A stretch of 64,000 nucleotides of DNA from Pseudarthrobacter sulfonivorans (GTDB lineage Bacteria; Actinomycetota; Actinomycetes; Actinomycetales; Micrococcaceae): contig NZ_JACXBW010000004.1 of NCBI RefSeq assembly GCF_014712225.1, positions 1 through 64,000 on the forward strand, in the 5' to 3' direction. Positions 60,771 to 64,000 of the stretch are shown here, one piece after another (the stretch's first letter is position 1; each line of letters opens with the position of its first letter). The notes under the pieces were generated by a model. The model was not told the origin of the DNA and made no database searches. It saw nothing but the letters and a program-made list of their open reading frames with translations. The position numbers and the translations under genes were made by a program.

Positions 60771-61016
60771 TTACTTCTCGCCGGCTGAATCGGAGCGGCC
60801 CGTGATGGTCTGCGGGATCCAGTACGCCAGGAAAAAGAGGCCAAGGCAGACGGCCATCGGCCACGGGTTGTCCAGCGTGAGGAATGAAAGCGAGTAGACG
60901 GCGCCCAGGAACAGGATGATCATGACGACAAACAGGCCGATGCTCGTTGCAAGGTTGTTTTCGTTCTCGGGGGTCTGCACCTTGGCACTGCCTGACGCTG
61001 TGGTCTTGCTGGACAT
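60771..61016 (-). CDS. Small hypothetical membrane protein
   Basis: An 81-residue protein with two hydrophobic segments (about 26-46 and 52-70) and short polar ends. It contains NPWPMAVCLGLFFLAYWIPQTITGR. The start at ATG 61016 is preceded by a GGAGGAACG-type site on its strand. I recognise no family. It is 50 bp downstream of deoC on the same strand, so it may share that transcript. Confidence 0.7.
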   Translation of the reverse strand: MSSKTTASGSAKVQTPENENNLATSIGLFVVMIILFLGAVYSLSFLTLDNPWPMAVCLGLFFLAYWIPQTITGRSDSAGEK

Positions 61017-61066
61017 TCGTTCCTCCTCGGCCCCGCGGGGCTCAATCTGTGGCGGCTCCGGGGGCG

Positions 61067-61792
61067 TCAGTATCCGGCTGAACCCTGTTCACCCTTGACG
61101 ATCGCAATACCGGAGCTGGCACCTATACGTGTTGCACCTGCAGCAATCATAGCCTGAGCGTCAGCCAGGGAACGTACCCCGCCGGAGGCCTTGACGCCCA
61201 GCTCAGGACCGACAGTCCGGCGCATCAGGGCGATGTCTTCCGCCGTGGCGCCCCCGCCGTTGAAGCCTGTGGAGGTCTTGACGAAGTCCGCCCCCGCCTC
61301 AACTGCCGCCTGGCAGGCAAGGACCTTTTGGTCGTCGGAGAGGAACACCGTCTCGATGATGACCTTCAAAATGGCCCCGCTCGCGTGGACGGCTTCAGCG
61401 ACGGCGGAAATGTCATCCACCAGGGTCCCCTTGTCCCCGGCCCGCGCGGCCGCGATGTTGATGACCATGTCGATTTCATCGGCGCCGTCCAGCACGGCAC
61501 CGCGTGCTTCGAAGGCCTTCACATCGCTTGGGGTAGCACCCAGGGGAAAACCGATCACGGAGCAAGTCAGCACTCCGGACCCCTTCAGGGCGGTCTTGAC
61601 CGTCTTGACCCAAAGGGGATTCACGCAGACAGACTTGAAGTGGTATTCGGCTGCCTCGGCGCACACTTTGAGGATCTCAGCCTCGCTGGCTTCAGGCTTG
61701 AGCAGGGTGTGGTCAATGTAGGACGCGATGTTGCCCGGGGTTGAGTCCGTACCGGCTCCGCGCTGGTCAGCAGAAATGGCTTCGTTGCTCAT
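61067..61792 (-). CDS. deoC: Deoxyribose-phosphate aldolase
   Basis: A 241-residue class I aldolase splitting 2-deoxyribose-5-phosphate to acetaldehyde and glyceraldehyde-3-phosphate in nucleoside salvage. [43 protein letters not shown] and [15 protein letters not shown] are present; the Schiff-base Lys is in this region, with Lys172 of KTSTGF beside the active site. Other deo genes are not nearby. GGAAAGGACCATC precedes the ATG. Confidence 0.95.
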   Translation of the reverse strand: MSNEAISADQRGAGTDSTPGNIASYIDHTLLKPEASEAEILKVCAEAAEYHFKSVCVNPLWVKTVKTALKGSGVLTCSVIGFPLGATPSDVKAFEARGAVLDGADEIDMVINIAAARAGDKGTLVDDISAVAEAVHASGAILKVIIETVFLSDDQKVLACQAAVEAGADFVKTSTGFNGGGATAEDIALMRRTVGPELGVKASGGVRSLADAQAMIAAGATRIGASSGIAIVKGEQGSAGY

Positions 61793-61894
61793 GATGGTCC
61801 TTTCCTCGTGGCCTTGGGGGCCGCTGGAGCCACGGAGTGCAGGGCTCTTTTGGAAACCATCTTGCCACAGCAGGAACCGCGATAAGCCGGAGGG

Positions 61895-62755
61895 TCAGGC
61901 GGCGGTCTGGAGAACCGCACCAGCCGGCGACGCGGTCATCAGCTGGGCGGCACAGGCACCCGCCGCAGAAGCCGCGGCGACCAGCAGTCCCAGCCGGACG
62001 CCGTCGAACGTTGCGGCGTCACCGAGTGCCCAGATCCCGGGCACCGAGGTGCGGAAATCCTGGGTGATGGCGATGCCGCCGCCGGGCGCTGTCCGCAGCC
62101 CGGCGCCGGCGGCGAGCCCGTCGAGGGAAACCCGTTCCTCGGCCAGGACCACGATGTCGCCATTCATGGTGCTGCCGTCCGGAAAGACGATCCCGGCGGA
62201 CTGCAGCCCCGGGCCGGGCGTCCGGGGTGTCACCGCGGCGGGCCGCATGGTGGTACGGACGGGCCGGACGCCGCGGGAGCGGAGCACCGCCTCCGCCTGT
62301 CCGGCCGCGGCACCTGTGCCCACCAGAATTCCCAGCGGCCGCCTGCCCAGTTCCGCGCTGAGGTCCTTGACGGCGGACCCAATGCGGGCGGCGTCATCAA
62401 TGGTGGAGTAGCTCAGGCAGTGGTCCGAACCCTCCACGGGGGCCTGCTCCGGTGCTGAACCTGTGGCGATCACCAGATGGTCGTAGCCGAATTCCATGCC
62501 GTCTGCCGTGGTCACTGTCCGGGTTCCCGGCTCGATGAAGCTGGCGGGCTGGCCGCACCGGAGCGAGACCTGGGGGAGCGTGGCGAGTTCCAGGAGTTCC
62601 GCGGAGACGTCATCCCGGTTGCTGAGGACGGTGATCGTGCCGGTGAACCGGGCCCGGTCCAACTGGCTGACGAGCGCCTGGGCGGCGGGCCCTGCGCCTG
62701 CGATGACAATGCGGGTAGCAGTGGGGGTGGACGTGGAGGGTGCCGGAGCGGACAT
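61895..62755 (-). CDS. Short FAD-dependent oxidoreductase (NirB N-domain-like)
   Basis: A 286-residue flavoprotein. RIVIAGAGPAAQALVSQL binds FAD, YDHLVIATGSAPEQAPVEG and VPGIWALGDAATFDG are the second signature and the closing GD motif, and GILVGTGAAAGQAEAVL fills the NAD(P) domain. It resembles the front of assimilatory nitrite reductase (NirB) or ferredoxin reductases but lacks a C-terminal dimer or Fe-S domain. It follows the HemD-type gene on the same strand after 148 bp, as in nitrate/nitrite and siroheme gene sets. It may be a diverged stand-alone reductase; its electron partner is unknown. Confidence 0.78.
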   Translation of the reverse strand: MSAPAPSTSTPTATRIVIAGAGPAAQALVSQLDRARFTGTITVLSNRDDVSAELLELATLPQVSLRCGQPASFIEPGTRTVTTADGMEFGYDHLVIATGSAPEQAPVEGSDHCLSYSTIDDAARIGSAVKDLSAELGRRPLGILVGTGAAAGQAEAVLRSRGVRPVRTTMRPAAVTPRTPGPGLQSAGIVFPDGSTMNGDIVVLAEERVSLDGLAAGAGLRTAPGGGIAITQDFRTSVPGIWALGDAATFDGVRLGLLVAAASAAGACAAQLMTASPAGAVLQTAA

Positions 62756-62903
62756 GTGCTGGCCCTTTCGCTGGCGGCCGCTGAACGGCCGGAACTTCGT
62801 GATGATGCCAGCGTAGGCGCCCCGTTTTACCGGCGTGTTTCCCCGTCATTGCAGGTTGAACGGGGTGCGTTCGCCAATGTTTACCCGCCGGTAATGCCCT
62901 GGG

Positions 62904-64000
62904 TCACACCCGGATCCGGTAGCCCCGCTTGACCACTGTCTCCACCAGACGGCCGTCCGGCAGCGAGGAGCGGAGTCGGCTGACGGTCATGTCCAGGGCG
63001 TGGACCGAGCCCCTCAGCTCGAGCAGGTCCGAGAGCGCTTCCCGGGACAGTACCGCCCCGCCGGCCCCCAGCAGGGCGCGCAGCAGCAGCAGCGGTGCCG
63101 GGGCCAGCTCGACAGGCTGCCCGTCCACCCGCAGGCTGCGCCCGCGCAACTCGATGTTGCCGGAGCCGGTGTCCAGGCGCCGGACATGGTTCAGGGCGAG
63201 GTGCTCGCACACCAGCCGGATGAGGGCACCCATCCGGAACCGCTCGGGAATGAGCGGGGTGACGCCGGCGTCAAGGAGCGGCTGGGCCGTCACGGGGCCA
63301 ACCACAGCGGTGGTGACGTTGGTCTTGAGGCTGTGGATCAGCTCCTTGTAGACGCCCATTTCGTGCGCGGTGCTCCACATGGCGTCAACGGCGGGCGCGC
63401 TCGTAAAGGTGAGCACATCAAGGTTCCCGCTGCACGCTGCCTCGATGAGGCGGGGAAGCCGGTCTTCGCCGTCGGGCTTCACCCAGCGGTAAGGGGTCAC
63501 GGTCAGGACGGTGGCACCGGACATGCGCAGCCGTTCCAGCTGCCGGACGTCCGTGTAGCCGTGGAGCTGCACGGCCACGGTCTTGCCCCGCACCCCTTCG
63601 GTGAGCAGCATGTCCACCAGCGTGGCGGTGGTTTCGTCGCTGCTGATGCCGACGTCGGCGAGACCGGCCGCGCGGACGGCACCCCGGGCTTTGGGGCCGC
63701 GGACGAACATCCGGCACGCGCCGAGCGTCTCCAGCAGTTCCTCCCCGATCCCGAACGAATCGGCCGCCTCGCACCAGCGGCGCATGCCATACGCTGTGGT
63801 GGCGATGCAGAGGTCCGGGCGGGCCGCGATGATGGCCTTGGTGTCCTCGATGAGGCGGATGTCCTCCTGCACGGGCGCGATTTTCAGCGCCGGGGCATGC
63901 AGCACTTCCGCGCCGCGGCGTTCCAGGGCCTCGATGAGGTCCCGGGAGCGCCGGTGCGACGTGACGCCGATACGGAAACCCTCCAGCGGGGAGCTTCCGG
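62904..64000 (-). CDS. Uroporphyrinogen-III synthase-type protein with C-terminal winged helix, 5' end outside window
   Basis: The frame is open to the window edge; the last visible upstream residues, GFRIGVTSHRRSRDLIEALERRGAEVLHAPAL, are the true start region of a HemD domain, so only the first few residues are missing. The HemD part runs to about residue 265 (AIIAARPDLCIATTAYGMRRW, TAVVGPVTAQPLLDAGV). It is followed by an OmpR-type winged helix (ALLGAGGAVLSREALSDLL, VHALDMTVSRLRSSLP, VVKRGYRIRV). Actinobacterial proteins of this fusion type sit beside nitrite reductase and siroheme genes and may regulate them. Whether it still makes uroporphyrinogen III is uncertain. Confidence 0.88.
   Translation of the reverse strand, partial: GSSPLEGFRIGVTSHRRSRDLIEALERRGAEVLHAPALKIAPVQEDIRLIEDTKAIIAARPDLCIATTAYGMRRWCEAADSFGIGEELLETLGACRMFVRGPKARGAVRAAGLADVGISSDETTATLVDMLLTEGVRGKTVAVQLHGYTDVRQLERLRMSGATVLTVTPYRWVKPDGEDRLPRLIEAACSGNLDVLTFTSAPAVDAMWSTAHEMGVYKELIHSLKTNVTTAVVGPVTAQPLLDAGVTPLIPERFRMGALIRLVCEHLALNHVRRLDTGSGNIELRGRSLRVDGQPVELAPAPLLLLRALLGAGGAVLSREALSDLLELRGSVHALDMTVSRLRSSLPDGRLVETVVKRGYRIRV

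Overview
The window is high-GC, gene-dense bacterial chromosome. WhiB, Rpf, LytR-CpsA-Psr, DUF3499, DUF5719, TIGR03089, TIGR01906, DUF2505 and an SCO4848-like protein together point to Actinomycetota. Protein style and gene order fit the Micrococcaceae, most likely Arthrobacter or Pseudarthrobacter; that is an inference from family knowledge, not a search. No phage, insertion sequence or CRISPR array was seen. Position 1 looks like a contig end, because it opens with a C-run/G-run palindrome.

Layout. 0.1-7.6 kb: a FemAB-type aminoacyltransferase, then a minus-strand set purK-purE-LCP-manA, with GtrA and a TIGR03089 protein. 7.9-16.7 kb: a WhiB2-like regulator, a giant GT2-membrane glycosyltransferase, DUF5719, a degenerate metallopeptidase-family protein, DUF3499, Trm112 and ahcY, resembling the mycobacterial whiB2-manB-sahH neighbourhood but without the phosphomannomutase. 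16.7-25.6 kb: L,D-transpeptidase, TIGR01906 protein, acyl-CoA ligase, protein O-mannosyltransferase, rsmI, and a succinate-semialdehyde dehydrogenase. 25.7-30.8 kb: minus-strand operon moxR-DUF58-transglutaminase. 30.9-37.2 kb: tatD, rpf, rsmA, ispE and an ABC-F ATPase. 37.2-42.7 kb: a non-coding inverted-repeat element, a TetR regulator, tRNA-Gln, glmU, prs, L25 (with a structured leader) and pth. 42.8-48.3 kb: twin LAL-type LuxR regulators. 48.3-48.9 kb: a gene-free, strongly structured stretch that may encode or lead an RNA. 48.9-53.1 kb: sufS-sufU, two small actinobacterial proteins and an SDR/DUF2867 protein. 53.1-55.9 kb: a decayed deacetylase fragment followed by a secreted deacetylase with three S-layer-type repeats. 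56.2-64.0 kb: mfd, a YdjM-like protein, a small membrane protein, deoC, a short FAD oxidoreductase, and a HemD-type protein with a winged helix that runs off the window.

Theme. Much of the window serves the cell envelope: FemAB, LCP, GtrA, GT2, L,D-transpeptidase, O-mannosylation, Rpf, IspE, GlmU and the S-layer-type deacetylase. WhiB and Rpf tie this to division and growth resumption. Housekeeping genes (purEK, ahcY, rsmA/rsmI, prs, pth, mfd, suf) are interleaved.

Most unusual observations: the multi-helix RNA-like region at 48.58-48.81 kb; the roughly 430-bp inverted-repeat element at 37.26-37.69 kb; two genes whose coding signal extends upstream of any standard start (ATT at 8515, CTG at 45579); the deacetylase remnant beside its intact relative; degenerate short tandem repeats at several gene 3' ends; and the L25 leader.
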